Source: Sphingomonas sp. LY54 (GTDB lineage Bacteria; Pseudomonadota; Alphaproteobacteria; Sphingomonadales; Sphingomonadaceae). From it: a DNA stretch of 64,000 nucleotides. The stretch's first letter is position 1, and every line of letters starts with the position of its first letter. Below the pieces are notes generated by a model. That model ran no database searches. It worked only from the letters and a program-made list of their open reading frames with translations, and was not told the origin of the DNA. The stretch covers positions 2,448,501 through 2,512,500 of the forward strand of contig NZ_CP141588.1 in NCBI RefSeq assembly GCF_035594035.1. The letters run 5' to 3'. The translations under genes and the position numbers were made by a program. Shown here one piece after another: positions 23,230-32,923 of this stretch.

Positions 23230-25155
23230 TTGCTGGCGCCGGCCGCCCTGTTCGGGGCGACGCTGGCGCTGGAGGTGGCGCTGGTCGAGCGGAAATATGG
23301 CGTGTTCGGGGGCGGGTTCGGCGCCTCGCACGTGATCCATGGAGCGGGGGAATGGGGGCTGCTGCTGGCCGGGCTGCTCCTCGCGCACGGCCTGCTGATC
23401 GGGCTGCTGTTCCTGTCCATACGCGCGCTCCATGGCGGCAGGCGGGACACGCCCTTGTTCCTGCTCAATGCAAGCTTCGTCATCCTCGCGGCCGGCGCGG
23501 CCGTGCTGGCGGTGAAATATGAAGTGCTGAGCTATTTCAGCGACGCGATCGGATTCGGGCTGATCCGCGATCTGGGCGGCGGCAGCCTGTTCGACGCGAT
23601 GCTGTTCGTGATGGACGAGGCCGGGCTGCTCGCCGCCGCGGCCGCCGGCACGGCCGGGGCCTATTGGATGTGCCGGCGCCTCGTCCGCCGTTACGCGCCG
23701 GCGGGAATTGCTCCGTCGGGGCTGCGCTGGCGGCACCTGCTGTGGCTGGCCGTGCCGCTGCCGCTGGTGGCGATGGCGGCGAACCGCGTGCCGGACGTGC
23801 GCTACGCCCTAACCCGCTTTAACGCCTTTGCGGTCGCCAATACCGCGCTGGCCCAGGCGAGCGACTTCGATCGCGACGGCTTCAGCGGGTTCACCGCCCA
23901 GGCCGACGCCCATCCGTTCGACGCGGCGCGCCATCCGTTCGCGCTCGACGTGCCCAACAACGGCATCGACGAGGACGGGCTTGGCGGCGATTTCCGCTTC
24001 GACGACGCGGTGGCCGAGGCGGTAGTACCGCGCTTCCCCGGCAAGCCCCAGCATGTGGTGCTGATCGTCTTGGAGAGCGTCCGCGGCGATGCGCTCGGGC
24101 GTCGGGTCGGCGGCCGCGAAGTCACTCCGAACTTGAATGCGCTGGCGCGGCAGGGGACGGCCTTCGCCGAGGCCTACAGCCATGTCGGCTTCACGACCGC
24201 GTCGCTCAAGAGCCTGTTCGGCGGCGCGCTCGATCCCGCGCCCGGCGATCCCTCGCTGTTCCGCGACTTCAAGGCGGCCGGATACCGGATCGGCGTCTAT
24301 TCGGGGCAGCCCGAGAGCTTCGGCGACATTGCCGGCGTGGTCGGCATGAAGGAAAATGCCGATGTCTTCGTCGACGCCGAGACGCTGAAGGACGAGCGGG
24401 CGTTCGGCTTTGCCGCCAAGGGCTCGCTGCTGGTCGACGGGCGCAAGCTGTTGCGCGAGTTCGACCGCTCCTACGGCCGGCCGGCCGATTGGGCGCGGCC
24501 CAATTTCCTCTATTTCAACTTCCAGGAAGCGCATTTCCCCTATCACCATCCGGGCACGATGCGACTGCTGCCGGGGGAGCCGATCGCCCGCGCCGACATT
24601 GCTCTCGCCAACAAGGACCGGGTGGCGCGCACCTATTGGAACGCGGTCGCCTATGACGACTGGCTGATCGGCGAGGTCGTGGCGCGGCTGAAGCGGCTCG
24701 GCGCCTGGGAAGACAGCGTGCTGGTCGTCACCGCCGACCACGGCGAGTCCCTGTTCGACGACGCGTTCCTCGGCCACGGCCACGTCATCAACCGCCAGCA
24801 GACGCAGATTCCCTTGGTGGTGAGCGCGGCCGGCATCCCCAGCGGCCGCCCGGTCGGCCTTGCCGATTTCCGCGCGATCATTTTGCGCGCAGCGGGGGCC
24901 GAGGGCGTACCCGAGATGCGGGCGCGCACCGTCTTCCAGCATATCGGCGGCCTCGACTGGCCGACCGCGATCGGCATGGTCGAGCCGGGCGGCGTGTGGA
25001 CGGTGATGCAGATCGAGACCGAGCAGGTCCGGTTCAGCGAGACGGGGCGCACGGCGCGTTATGCGGACCTGACGGGTGCGGAGAAGGCGCGCGCCGACCG
25101 CCTGATCGACGAATGGGCGCGCCAGCGCTGGCTGGCGCATCTGAGGCGGCAGTAA
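23230..25155 (+). CDS. membrane-bound sulfatase/phosphoethanolamine-transferase-like alkaline phosphatase superfamily enzyme
   Basis: About 641 residues. Four to five hydrophobic helices fill the first 200 residues. The catalytic domain follows: VVLIVLESVRGDALGRRVG (metal site), PNLNALARQGTAFAEAYSHV with a Thr-rich nucleophile region (GFTTASLKSLFGG), and VVTADHGESLFDD with HGHVIN metal ligands. This is the layout of LTA-synthase-type or sulfatase-type enzymes that modify envelope glycans. The TTG start given here has no ribosome binding site. An in-frame ATT at 23203, nine codons earlier and 5-8 bases after GAGGAAG, is better placed and may be the true start. Confidence 0.88.
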   Translation: MLAPAALFGATLALEVALVERKYGVFGGGFGASHVIHGAGEWGLLLAGLLLAHGLLIGLLFLSIRALHGGRRDTPLFLLNASFVILAAGAAVLAVKYEVLSYFSDAIGFGLIRDLGGGSLFDAMLFVMDEAGLLAAAAAGTAGAYWMCRRLVRRYAPAGIAPSGLRWRHLLWLAVPLPLVAMAANRVPDVRYALTRFNAFAVANTALAQASDFDRDGFSGFTAQADAHPFDAARHPFALDVPNNGIDEDGLGGDFRFDDAVAEAVVPRFPGKPQHVVLIVLESVRGDALGRRVGGREVTPNLNALARQGTAFAEAYSHVGFTTASLKSLFGGALDPAPGDPSLFRDFKAAGYRIGVYSGQPESFGDIAGVVGMKENADVFVDAETLKDERAFGFAAKGSLLVDGRKLLREFDRSYGRPADWARPNFLYFNFQEAHFPYHHPGTMRLLPGEPIARADIALANKDRVARTYWNAVAYDDWLIGEVVARLKRLGAWEDSVLVVTADHGESLFDDAFLGHGHVINRQQTQIPLVVSAAGIPSGRPVGLADFRAIILRAAGAEGVPEMRARTVFQHIGGLDWPTAIGMVEPGGVWTVMQIETEQVRFSETGRTARYADLTGAEKARADRLIDEWARQRWLAHLRRQ

Positions 25156-25163
25156 GCAGGCCC

Positions 25164-25203
25164 AGCGTCGCCGATCCTGGGCCCCGGCTTTCGCCGGGGA
25201 GCG
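25164..25203. repeat. half unit of the CCCCGG palindromic repeat family
   Basis: GGGCCCCGGCTTTCGCCGGGG forms one hairpin arm related to the right arm of the units at 26791-26870 and 31635-31721; the left arm is missing or decayed. It lies in the convergent gap between the sulfatase-like gene and an SDR gene. Confidence 0.5.
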
Positions 25204-25216
25204 GCTAGGGGCGACG

Positions 25217-26005
25217 CTACAGCGCCGTGCGGCCGTAGACCTGCATATTGTAGGGGAGGGAAGAGGAGAGGCCGCCGTCGGCGACGAGCGCGTGGCCGTT
25301 GACGTAGCTCGACTCGTTCGAGGCCAGGAACAGGGCCACGGCGGCAATCTCGTCGGGTGCGCCGCCGCGCTTCAGCGGATTGAGATGGCCGAGCTTGTCC
25401 TGGTGGCCGCGCTCTCGCGCGCGCTCGTAGATCGGCTGGGTCATGCCGGTCTCGATCAGGCCGGGGCAGATGGCGTTGACGCGGACGCCCGAGCCGGTGA
25501 GCTGTTGCGCGGCCGTTTTGACGAGGCTGATCACGCCGGCCTTGGAGGCCGAATAAGCCGGGCTGCCGGCACCCGAGCGAAGCCCGGCCACGCTCGCCGT
25601 GCAGATGATCGAGCCGCCGCCGCGCAGCTTGATCAAAGGCGCGGCGTGGCGGATCGCCAGGGCCGGACCGATCAAATTGACGCGCAAGATCTCGGCCCAA
25701 TCGTCCGGCGTCTGCTCGAACAGGTTGGCGAGGCCGCCGGAGATGCCGGCATTGGCGAAGACGATGTCGAGCCCACCGAAGCGCGCCGCGGCGCTGCGCA
25801 CGAGATGGGCGACATCCTCGTCTGAACCGGCGTCGCCGCGCACCGGCACCGCGGCCGGGCCGATCAGGGCCGCGGTCTCGTCGACGCTCTCGTTGATGTC
25901 GGAGACGACCAGGAACGCGCCCTCGCGCGCGAAAGCCTGGGCGGTGGCGCGGCCGATGCCCGAGCCGGCGCCGGTGACGATCGCGATCTTGCCTTCGAGC
26001 TTCAC
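25217..26005 (-). CDS. short-chain dehydrogenase/reductase
   Basis: 262 residues, classical SDR. Cofactor motif TGAGSGIG (about residue 11), NAG in [10 protein letters not shown], catalytic Ser and YxxxK in [20 protein letters not shown]. An acidic residue after the second strand (VSDINES) suggests NAD(H). Its start overlaps the stop of the upstream SDR by 4 bases, so they form one transcript. The neighbouring acyl-CoA dehydrogenases suggest oxidation of a hydroxyacyl-CoA or cyclic alcohol intermediate (inference). Confidence 0.93.
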   Translation of the reverse strand: MKLEGKIAIVTGAGSGIGRATAQAFAREGAFLVVSDINESVDETAALIGPAAVPVRGDAGSDEDVAHLVRSAAARFGGLDIVFANAGISGGLANLFEQTPDDWAEILRVNLIGPALAIRHAAPLIKLRGGGSIICTASVAGLRSGAGSPAYSASKAGVISLVKTAAQQLTGSGVRVNAICPGLIETGMTQPIYERARERGHQDKLGHLNPLKRGGAPDEIAAVALFLASNESSYVNGHALVADGGLSSSLPYNMQVYGRTAL

Positions 26006-26778
26006 AACCCCACTCCCGTGGTCGAGCCGCCGTCGACGACGATCGCCTGGCCGGTGACGAAGGTCGAGGCGGGCGCGGCAAGGAAAACGGCCGCGCCGGC
26101 GATCTCGTGCGGCTCGCCGATCCGCTGCAGCGGAGTATGGGCGGTGACGGCCTTGAGCGTCTCGGGATTCTCCCAGAGCGCCTTGGCGAAATCGGTGCGG
26201 ATCAGGCCGGGCGCGATGCAGTTGACGCGGACCTGGTACGGCCCGAACTCGGCGGCGAGGTTGCGGGCGAGCTGGAAGTCGGCGGCCTTGGAGACATTGT
26301 AGGCGCCGATCACCGTCGAGGCCTTGAGCCCGCCGATCGAGGAGACGATGATGATCGACCCTTCCTTGCGCTCGATCATCTCGGGCGCGACCATTTGGAT
26401 CAGCCAGTGATTGGCGAGAACATTGTTCTCCAGGATCTTGCGGAACTGGTCGTCGCTGATCCCGCCCATCGGCCCGTAATAGGGATTGGAGGCGGCGTTG
26501 CAGACGAGTATGTCAATCCGGCCCAATTGCCGACGGGTCTCGTCCACGAGGCGTTGGAGCTCGTCCTTGGACGAGATGTTGGCCGGGACGACGATCGCGG
26601 TGCCGGCGCCGTGCCGGGCGTTGATCGCGTCGGCCGCCTCGGCGCAGGCATCGGCCTTGCGGCTGGAGATGACGACCTTGGCGCCCTGGTCGGCCATCGC
26701 CTCGGCGATCGCCCGGCCGATGCCCCGCGAGGAGCCGGTAATGATCGCGACCTTGCCGGTGAGATCGAACAGATTCAT
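26002..26778 (-). CDS. short-chain dehydrogenase/reductase
   Basis: 258 residues from the internal ATG giving [19 protein letters not shown]; the open frame above it runs into a repeat. Cofactor motif [17 protein letters not shown] in place of NAG, catalytic Ser in [10 protein letters not shown] and YNVSKAAD as YxxxK. The Arg after strand two (SSRKADA) points to NADP(H). The GGVGL C-terminus is translationally coupled to the second SDR. An 80-base palindromic repeat sits between its start and the acyl-CoA dehydrogenase gene upstream. Confidence 0.93.
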   Translation of the reverse strand: MNLFDLTGKVAIITGSSRGIGRAIAEAMADQGAKVVISSRKADACAEAADAINARHGAGTAIVVPANISSKDELQRLVDETRRQLGRIDILVCNAASNPYYGPMGGISDDQFRKILENNVLANHWLIQMVAPEMIERKEGSIIIVSSIGGLKASTVIGAYNVSKAADFQLARNLAAEFGPYQVRVNCIAPGLIRTDFAKALWENPETLKAVTAHTPLQRIGEPHEIAGAAVFLAAPASTFVTGQAIVVDGGSTTGVGL

Positions 26779-26790
26779 GCGGCCTCCTTC

Positions 26791-26870
26791 GTCATCCCGG
26801 CGCAGGTCGGGATCTCCGAACCAGTACAATGCGATGTCGTCCTGAGGCCCCGGCCTTCGCCGGGGTGACG
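26791..26870. repeat. palindromic intergenic repeat, CCCCGG/GTCAT family
   Basis: Starts GTCATCCCGGCGCAGGTCGG and ends CCCCGGCCTTCGCCGGGGTG then ACG; the two ends pair (GTCA..TGAC) and each half forms its own hairpin. It sits between two co-directional genes (acyl-CoA dehydrogenase and SDR) and begins 12 bases before the SDR start, close to its ribosome binding site region GCGGCCTCC. Confidence 0.75.
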
Positions 26871-26871
26871 A

Positions 26872-28110
26872 TTATACCGCATGTCTGGCGAACTCGATCC
26901 GCGCGATGGCGCGGTTGTGGACTTCGTCGGGGCCGTCGGCGAGGCGCAGGGTGCGGATGCCGGCCCAGCTCGCGGCGAGGCCGAAATCCTGGCTGACGCC
27001 GGCGCCGCCATGGGCCTGGACGGCGTCGTCGATGATCCGCAGCGCCATTTGCGGCGCCTGCACCTTGATCATCGCGATCTCGGCCTGGGCGGCCTTGTTG
27101 CCGGCCCTGTCCATCATGTCGGCGGCCTTGAGGCACAGCAGGCGCGACATCTCGATGTCGATGCGGGCGCGGGCGACGCGCTCCTCCCAGACGCTGTGCT
27201 CCATCAGCTTCTTGCCGAACGCGACGCGGCTCTGCAGCCGGCGCGCCATCGCTTCGAGCGCCGCCTCGGCCGCGCCGATCGTGCGCATGCAATGGTGGAT
27301 GCGGCCGGGGCCAAGGCGGCCCTGCGCGATCTCGAAGCCGCGACCCTCGCCCAGCAGCATGGCCGAGGCGGGGATGCGGACGTCCTTCAATTCGACCTCC
27401 ATGTGCCCGTGCGGCGCGTCGTCATAGCCATAGACGGTGAGCGCGCGCTCGACGGTGACGCCCGGCGCGTCGAGCGGCATCAGCACCATCGACTGCTGCT
27501 GGTGGCGGGGATTGCTGGGATTGGTCTTCCCCATCACGATCGCGACCTTGCAGCGCGGGTCGCCGGCGCCGGACGACCACCATTTGCGGCCGTTCAGCAC
27601 ATAATCGTCGCCGTCGCGGCGGATCTCGCACTGGATGTTGGTCGCGTCGGAGGAGGCGACGGCCGGCTCGGTCATCAGGAAGGCGGAGCGGATCTCGCCG
27701 TTCATCAGCGGCTTCAGCCACTGGTCCTTCTGCTCGCGCGTGCCGTAGCGATGCAGCACCTCCATATTGCCGGTGTCGGGCGCCGAGCAGTTGAACACTT
27801 CGGAGGCCCAGGGGATGCGGCCCATCTCCTCGGCGCAGAGCGCATATTCGAGGTTGGTGAGCTGGGTGCCCTCGAATGCGAAGCTGTCGTCGACATGCGG
27901 CAGCGCCGGCGCCGGCGGCATGAACAGGTTCCAGAGGCCGGCGTCCCTCGCGAGCGGCTTCAGCTCCTCGATGACCGGGATCGGCTGCCAGCGGTCCCCT
28001 TGGCCAAGCTGGCTTTTATAGTCGCCGATCCGGGGACGGACATGAGTCTCGACGAATGCGCGCACCCGGCCGCGGTAGAAAGCCTCGCGTTCCGTAAGGG
28101 TAAAGTCCAT
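26872..28110 (-). CDS. acyl-CoA dehydrogenase of the ACAD10/11-like group
   Basis: 412 residues from the ATG giving [11 protein letters not shown]; an ATG four codons earlier touches its own AAGG and is less likely. FAD/substrate motifs are [17 protein letters not shown] and [17 protein letters not shown]. The FAD adenine loop region is [14 protein letters not shown]. Where common acyl-CoA dehydrogenases have EGT, this one has [15 protein letters not shown], the signature of the ACAD10/11 branch, which handles long or 4-hydroxylated acyl-CoAs. It heads the minus-strand transcript with the two SDRs. Confidence 0.93.
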   Translation of the reverse strand: MDFTLTEREAFYRGRVRAFVETHVRPRIGDYKSQLGQGDRWQPIPVIEELKPLARDAGLWNLFMPPAPALPHVDDSFAFEGTQLTNLEYALCAEEMGRIPWASEVFNCSAPDTGNMEVLHRYGTREQKDQWLKPLMNGEIRSAFLMTEPAVASSDATNIQCEIRRDGDDYVLNGRKWWSSGAGDPRCKVAIVMGKTNPSNPRHQQQSMVLMPLDAPGVTVERALTVYGYDDAPHGHMEVELKDVRIPASAMLLGEGRGFEIAQGRLGPGRIHHCMRTIGAAEAALEAMARRLQSRVAFGKKLMEHSVWEERVARARIDIEMSRLLCLKAADMMDRAGNKAAQAEIAMIKVQAPQMALRIIDDAVQAHGGAGVSQDFGLAASWAGIRTLRLADGPDEVHNRAIARIEFARHAV

Positions 28111-28246
28111 CGCGCCGTGCATCCTTCTTTCTTGCGTGGCGCCAACCTGTCAGAAACGGGACTTTGGCGCCATAGGCCGCGACGCGCGCCGGCCTTGCGC
28201 GGCAGGCGCAAGCAAGGGCATGCTGGCCGCACCTGTCGGGAGACGA

Positions 28247-28942
28247 ATGTCGATGCGTCCGCTGTTGCTGCTGCCCCTGGGATTTCTCGCCGCGTGCTCG
28301 GGCGGCTATATGGCCGACAAGATCGGACCGCGCGAAGGCATCGTCGCGCCGCAGCTCAGCCGCTACGGCCTCGATCCGGCCCAGACGCAATGCGTCGGCG
28401 GCCACCTCGCCGCGCGGCTGACCGCGCAGCAGTTGCGGCGCTTCGAGCAGACCGCGCGTTCGGTCCAGAAGGGCTATTTCCGCGCCGACCAGCTGACGCT
28501 GCGCGATCTTTCCTACGTCGCCACCCAGGTCGATGCGACCGTCGCGACCGAGTTCGACACGGCGCTGGAGACGTGCGGGGCGGCGCGGACGACGGCCGCG
28601 CCCGAAGCTTCCGCGCTGGGCGCCGCGGCGGGTGCGCCGCCGGCCTGGCTCAACCTCGGCAAGGCGCCGACCGGGCAGGGCATTTCGGTCGACGCCGCCT
28701 CGATCGAGCGCAGCGACACCGTCCGCAAGGGCTGGTTCCGCCTGACCGACCCGGGCTCGGCGCCGAGCGACGCTGCTTTCCTGCTTTCGATCGACTGCAC
28801 CGCCAAGACGATCAACGCGCTGGCGCGGCGCAAGCAGGACGCGGCCGGCGCCGTCACGGAGTTTCGCGAATATTCGGATAGCCCAGGCCCGATCGAGAGC
28901 GGGACGGTGATGGAGATCGCCTATCTCTCGCTCTGCACCTGA
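28247..28942 (+). CDS. lipoprotein of unknown function
   Basis: 231 residues from the ATG after CGGGAGAC. Lipoprotein signal peptide LLLPLGFLAACSGG (lipidated Cys at about residue 17). The mature chain has Cys in TQCVGGHLA, ETCGAAR, SIDCTAK and SLCT. A helical segment (LTAQQLRRFEQTARSVQKGY) is followed by a Pro/Ala linker and a beta-rich C-terminal domain (KGWFRLTDPGSAPSDAAFLL). I do not recognise a named family. Divergent from the acyl-CoA dehydrogenase gene and 30 bases before the monooxygenase gene. Confidence 0.75.
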   Translation: MSMRPLLLLPLGFLAACSGGYMADKIGPREGIVAPQLSRYGLDPAQTQCVGGHLAARLTAQQLRRFEQTARSVQKGYFRADQLTLRDLSYVATQVDATVATEFDTALETCGAARTTAAPEASALGAAAGAPPAWLNLGKAPTGQGISVDAASIERSDTVRKGWFRLTDPGSAPSDAAFLLSIDCTAKTINALARRKQDAAGAVTEFREYSDSPGPIESGTVMEIAYLSLCT

Positions 28943-28972
28943 GCGCCGCGTGAGCCTGCGCAGGAGCCGGGA

Positions 28973-30415
28973 ATGACCGACGGCGGCGGGCCGACCCATG
29001 TCGACGTCCTGATCGTCGGCGCCGGCATTTCCGGGATCGACGCCGCCTACCACCTCGAGACGCGCTGCAAGGGCAAGAGCTACGCGATCCTCGAGGCGCG
29101 CCACGCCATCGGCGGAACCTGGGACCTGTTCCGCTATCCGGGCATCCGCTCGGATTCCGACATGTACACGCTCGGCTTCCCGTTTCGGCCGTGGCGCGGC
29201 GACCGCTCGATCGTCGACGGCCCGTCGATCCGGACCTATGTCGAAGAAACGGCGCGCGCTTTCGGCATCGACCGCCACATCCGCTTCGGCCACAAGGTCA
29301 CGCGCGCTTCCTGGTCCTCGCCCGACGCGCTCTGGGCAGTCGAGGTCGAAAGTGAAAGCGGCTCGCGCAGCTTCACCTGCCGCTTCCTGTTCCTGTGCAG
29401 CGGCTATTATGATTATGCGAAAGGGTATCGGCCCGAATGGCCGGGCGAGCAGGACTATCGCGGCCGCATCGTCCACCCGCAATTCTGGCCCGAGGACCTG
29501 GATTATGCCGGCAAGCGCGTGGTCGTGATCGGCAGCGGCGCGACCGCGGTGACGCTCGTGCCGACGCTCGCCGAAAAGGCCGCGCATGTGACGATGCTGC
29601 AGCGCTCGCCGAGCTACATCGTCGCGCGGCCGTCGCGCGATCGCCTCGCCGGGCCGCTCGGCCCGCGCCTGACGCGGCTCAAAAACGTGCTGCTCGGCAT
29701 CTATTTCTTCAATCGCGCGCGGCGAAAGCCCGCGCGGGTGCGGCGCTGGATCAAGCGCATGGCGGCCAAGGCCCTGCCCAGCGGCTTCGACGTCGAGCGG
29801 CACCTCTCGCCGCGTTACGATCCGTGGGACCAGCGCCTCTGCCTCGTTCCCGACGGCGACCTGTTCGCCGCGGTCAAGGCGGACAGGGTCTCGATCGCTA
29901 CCGACAGCATCGCGCGCTTCACCGGCGACGGCCTGCAGCTGCAATCCGGCGAGACGCTGAACGCAGACATCGTCGTCACCGCCACCGGCCTCGTCATCAA
30001 GCTACTCGGCGGCATCGCACTGGTCGTGGACGGCGCGCCGGTGACCGTCGCCGACCGGCTCACCTACAAGGGCATGATGCTGAGCGACGTCCCCAATCTC
30101 GCTTTGTCGTTCGGCTACACCAATGCGTCCTGGACGCTGAAATGCGATTTGACGTCGCGCTACGTATGCCGCCTTCTCAACCATATGGACCGGCACGGCT
30201 TCGCCCTCTGCGCGCCGCGCCTGCCGGCGGGGCCAGTCGAGCGCCGTCCTTTGCTCGACTTCACCTCAGGCTATGTGAAGCGCGCGGAGGCCGGCCTGCC
30301 CAAGCAGGGCGCGAGGCCGCCCTGGCGGCTCCATCAGAATTACATCCGCGACCTTGCCATGCTGCGCCTCAGCCCGGTGACGGACGAGGCGATGGAATTC
30401 GGCAAGGCCGGTTGA
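28973..30415 (+). CDS. flavin-containing monooxygenase (Baeyer-Villiger/FMO type)
   Basis: 480 residues. FAD-binding VLIVGAGISGIDAAYHLE near the N-terminus, then the LEARHAIGGTWDLFRYPGIR stretch typical of the group, NADPH-binding VVVIGSGATAVTLVPTLA (about residue 180). The FxGxxxHxxxW fingerprint appears as YRGRIVHPQFWP, with Tyr-Arg in place of the first Phe, so it is slightly degenerate. Family members insert oxygen into ketones to give esters or lactones, or oxidise soft heteroatoms. With three acyl-CoA dehydrogenase genes directly downstream in the same direction, a role in opening a cyclic ketone before beta-oxidation is plausible (inference). Confidence 0.9.
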   Translation: MTDGGGPTHVDVLIVGAGISGIDAAYHLETRCKGKSYAILEARHAIGGTWDLFRYPGIRSDSDMYTLGFPFRPWRGDRSIVDGPSIRTYVEETARAFGIDRHIRFGHKVTRASWSSPDALWAVEVESESGSRSFTCRFLFLCSGYYDYAKGYRPEWPGEQDYRGRIVHPQFWPEDLDYAGKRVVVIGSGATAVTLVPTLAEKAAHVTMLQRSPSYIVARPSRDRLAGPLGPRLTRLKNVLLGIYFFNRARRKPARVRRWIKRMAAKALPSGFDVERHLSPRYDPWDQRLCLVPDGDLFAAVKADRVSIATDSIARFTGDGLQLQSGETLNADIVVTATGLVIKLLGGIALVVDGAPVTVADRLTYKGMMLSDVPNLALSFGYTNASWTLKCDLTSRYVCRLLNHMDRHGFALCAPRLPAGPVERRPLLDFTSGYVKRAEAGLPKQGARPPWRLHQNYIRDLAMLRLSPVTDEAMEFGKAG

Positions 30416-30462
30416 CTCTCTTGGGCCCGCGCAGCAGTTGACGTAAGCGTAAAGGAGAGGAC

Positions 30463-31626
30463 ATGACCGACCTCGAGACCTTCCGGACCGAGACGCGCGC
30501 CTGGCTGGAGACGAATTGCCCGGCCGAGATGCGCGCGCCGGTGCGCGGCGAAAGCGACATGTGCTGGGGCGGGCGCAATCCCGCGTTCCAGAGCGAGGCG
30601 CAGAAGCTTTGGATGGAGCGGATGGCCGAGCGCGGCTGGACCGTTCCCGACTGGCCCAGGGATTATGGCGGCGGCGGGCTTTCAGCGGCCGAGACTAAGA
30701 TATTGCGCCAGGAGATGGCGCGGATCGGCGCGCGCAACCCGCTGATGAGCTTCGGCATCTCGATGCTCGGCCCGGCTTTGCTCAAATATGGCAGCGAGGA
30801 GCAGAAGAAGCGCTTCCTGCCCGAGATTGCGCGCGGCGAGATCCGTTGGTGCCAGGGCTATTCGGAGCCCAATGCCGGCTCCGACCTGGCGAGCCTGCAG
30901 ACCAAATGCGAGGACAAGGGCGACCATTGGCTGGTCAACGGCCAAAAGGTCTGGACCTCCTACGCTGACAAGGCCGACTGGATCTTCTGCCTGGTACGCA
31001 CCGATAGCCAGGCGCCCAAGCACCAGGGCATCAGCTTTCTTCTGTTCGACATGGCGAGCCCGGGCGTTTCGACCCGGCCGATCCTGCTCATCTCCGGCTA
31101 CTCGCCCTTCTGCGAGACCTTCTTCGACGACGTGAAGGTGCCGAAGGACCAGCTGGTCGGCGAGGTCAACAAAGGCTGGGACGTCGCCAAATATCTGCTC
31201 GGCCACGAGCGCGAGATGATCAGCGGCATGGGCCTCGGCGGCAACGGCGAGAGCCTCGGCGCGGCGCTCGCCGAGCGGCTGTCCGACGATCCGTTGCTGC
31301 GCGCCGAGGTCGCACGTTTCGACGTCGACGCGATGGCGTTCCGGGCGATGTCCGAGCGCTTCATCGACCAGTTGAAGGCCGGCCAGGCGCACCCGGCGCA
31401 GCCCTCGATGATGAAATATGCCGGGACCGAGCTCAACAAGGCGCGGCACGAGCTGGTCATGGCCGCCGGCGGCGCCGACGCGCTCGAATGGGAAAGCGAG
31501 CGTTCCAAGGGCGGCAAGGCGGCGCGCGAATGGCTCCGGACCAAGGCCAATTCGATCGAGGGCGGCACCAGCGAGATCCAGCTCGGCATCATCGCCAAGC
31601 ACATATTGCGCCTGCCGGGGACGTGA
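30463..31626 (+). CDS. acyl-CoA dehydrogenase, catalytic subunit of a probable heteromeric pair
   Basis: 387 residues. MTDLETFRTETRAWLETNCP is the typical N-terminal helix; RWCQGYSEPNAGSDLASLQT is the flavin site; the catalytic Glu is in NSIEGGTSEIQLGIIAKHIL near the C-terminus. The EGGTSEIQ form is that of FadE-type subunits which in actinobacterial steroid catabolism pair with a second, non-catalytic chain. The next gene encodes such a chain. GGAGAGG precedes the ATG. Confidence 0.94.
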   Translation: MTDLETFRTETRAWLETNCPAEMRAPVRGESDMCWGGRNPAFQSEAQKLWMERMAERGWTVPDWPRDYGGGGLSAAETKILRQEMARIGARNPLMSFGISMLGPALLKYGSEEQKKRFLPEIARGEIRWCQGYSEPNAGSDLASLQTKCEDKGDHWLVNGQKVWTSYADKADWIFCLVRTDSQAPKHQGISFLLFDMASPGVSTRPILLISGYSPFCETFFDDVKVPKDQLVGEVNKGWDVAKYLLGHEREMISGMGLGGNGESLGAALAERLSDDPLLRAEVARFDVDAMAFRAMSERFIDQLKAGQAHPAQPSMMKYAGTELNKARHELVMAAGGADALEWESERSKGGKAAREWLRTKANSIEGGTSEIQLGIIAKHILRLPGT

Positions 31627-31634
31627 GAATGGCA

Positions 31635-31721
31635 CGTCATCCCGGCGACGGGCGGGATCCCGGCGAGATCACGCGCGGGCTCCTTTCACGCGCTGAGACC
31701 CCGGCCTTTGCCGGGGTGACG
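31635..31721. repeat. palindromic intergenic repeat, CCCCGG/GTCAT family
   Basis: CGTCATCCCGGCGACGGGCG at the left and CCCCGGCCTTTGCCGGGGTG plus ACG at the right. It starts 9 bases after the stop of the first acyl-CoA dehydrogenase and ends 9 bases before the start of the next, filling the whole gap between two genes that otherwise look co-transcribed. Confidence 0.78.
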
Positions 31722-31730
31722 GAGTAAGTA

Positions 31731-32846
31731 ATGCCCCTCTATCTGACCGACGACCAGGCGATGCTGCGCGATACGGCGCGGAGCTTCATGGCCGGGGAAG
31801 GCGCGATCGCGAGCCAGTATCGCAAGTTTCGCGACATGAACTGCAAGGACGGGTTCGGCCATGCGTTGTGGCGGCATTTCGGCGAGATGGGGTTTACCGG
31901 CATCCTCGTCGACGAGGCGGACGGCGGGCTCGGGCTCGGCCATGTCGAGGCCGGCATCGTGCTCGAGGAGATCGGCCGGAACCTGACGCCGTCGCCCTTC
32001 CTGATCACGGCGGTGACCGTCGTCGAGGCGCTGCGCGGGACGCCGCTCAGGGAGCGCTGGCTGCCCGGAATCCTCGCCGGCGAGACCGTCGGCGCGCTGG
32101 CGGTCGACGAGGGCGCCAGGCACCGGCCCGAGGCGATCGCGATGCAGGCGGAGCGCTCGGGCAACGGCTTCGCGCTCAGCGGCCGCAAGCAGTTCGTCGT
32201 GCAGGGGGCTTCCGCGGACTTTTTCGTGGTCGCGGCGCAGGCGGCCGAGGGCCTGACCCTGTTCGCGGTCGAGAAGGGCGCCAACGGCCTTGACGTCGAG
32301 GGCGTGCGCCTGGCCGACGCCAGCATCGGCGCGCGGCTGGAATTCGAGCGCGTCGAGGTCGATGCCGATGCGGTGATCGGCGAGGTCGGGCAGGGGGAGG
32401 CCATTCTCTCCCGGGTGCTCAACGCAGGCCGCGCCGGTGCGGCGTCCGAGATGGTCGGCGTCGCCTCGGGCGCGATGGACATGACCGTCGACTATCTCCG
32501 CCAGCGCAAGCAGTTCGGCAAGCTGATCGGTGAGTTCCAGACGCTGCAGCACCGCGCCGCCCACCTCTATGCGGAGCTGGAGATCGCGCGGGCGGCGGCG
32601 CTCAAGGCGCAGCAATTGCTCGACGAGGGCGGCAGCGAGGCCGAGGCGATGGTGTCGGTCGCCAACGCCAAGGCGGGCCGCGTCTCGACGCTGGCGGTGC
32701 AGGAGGGCGTGCAGATGCACGGCGGCATCGGCATGACCGACGAGCACGATATCGGCCTCTACATGAAGCGCGATCGCGTGCTGAACGCGCTGTTCGGCGA
32801 CGCTTACTACCACGCGGATAGATTGGCGCGGCTCAAGGGTTACTGA
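31731..32846 (+). CDS. acyl-CoA dehydrogenase-like subunit lacking the catalytic Glu motif
   Basis: 371 residues. The fold is clear: MPLYLTDDQAMLRDTARSFM, the central flavin region FALSGRKQFVVQGASADFFV, and the C-terminal helices with QFGKLIGEFQTLQHRAAHLY and MHGGIGMTDEHDIGLYMKRD. The end reads NALFGDAYYHADRLARLKGY with no EGT or EGGT Glu motif, so it is unlikely to be active alone. It probably forms an alpha2beta2 enzyme with the preceding subunit, as FadE26/FadE27-type pairs do. Confidence 0.92.
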   Translation: MPLYLTDDQAMLRDTARSFMAGEGAIASQYRKFRDMNCKDGFGHALWRHFGEMGFTGILVDEADGGLGLGHVEAGIVLEEIGRNLTPSPFLITAVTVVEALRGTPLRERWLPGILAGETVGALAVDEGARHRPEAIAMQAERSGNGFALSGRKQFVVQGASADFFVVAAQAAEGLTLFAVEKGANGLDVEGVRLADASIGARLEFERVEVDADAVIGEVGQGEAILSRVLNAGRAGAASEMVGVASGAMDMTVDYLRQRKQFGKLIGEFQTLQHRAAHLYAELEIARAAALKAQQLLDEGGSEAEAMVSVANAKAGRVSTLAVQEGVQMHGGIGMTDEHDIGLYMKRDRVLNALFGDAYYHADRLARLKGY

Positions 32847-32848
32847 GC

Positions 32849-32915
32849 GAACCCACCCCTCCCTGGAAGGGAGGGGAGCAGGAAGGAAACGCCCTCCGCG
32901 GATGGGGAGGAAGAG
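32849..32915. repeat. partial palindromic repeat related to the one in the his operon
   Basis: CCACCCCTCCCTGGAAGGGAGGGG is a hairpin, followed by CGCCCTCCGCGGATGGGGAGG. The GGGGAGG ends and the CCTCC content match the element at 53778-53906. Its right end GGGGAGGAAGAGGAG appears to supply the ribosome binding site of the next gene. Confidence 0.5.
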
Positions 32916-32923
32916 GAGAAAAG

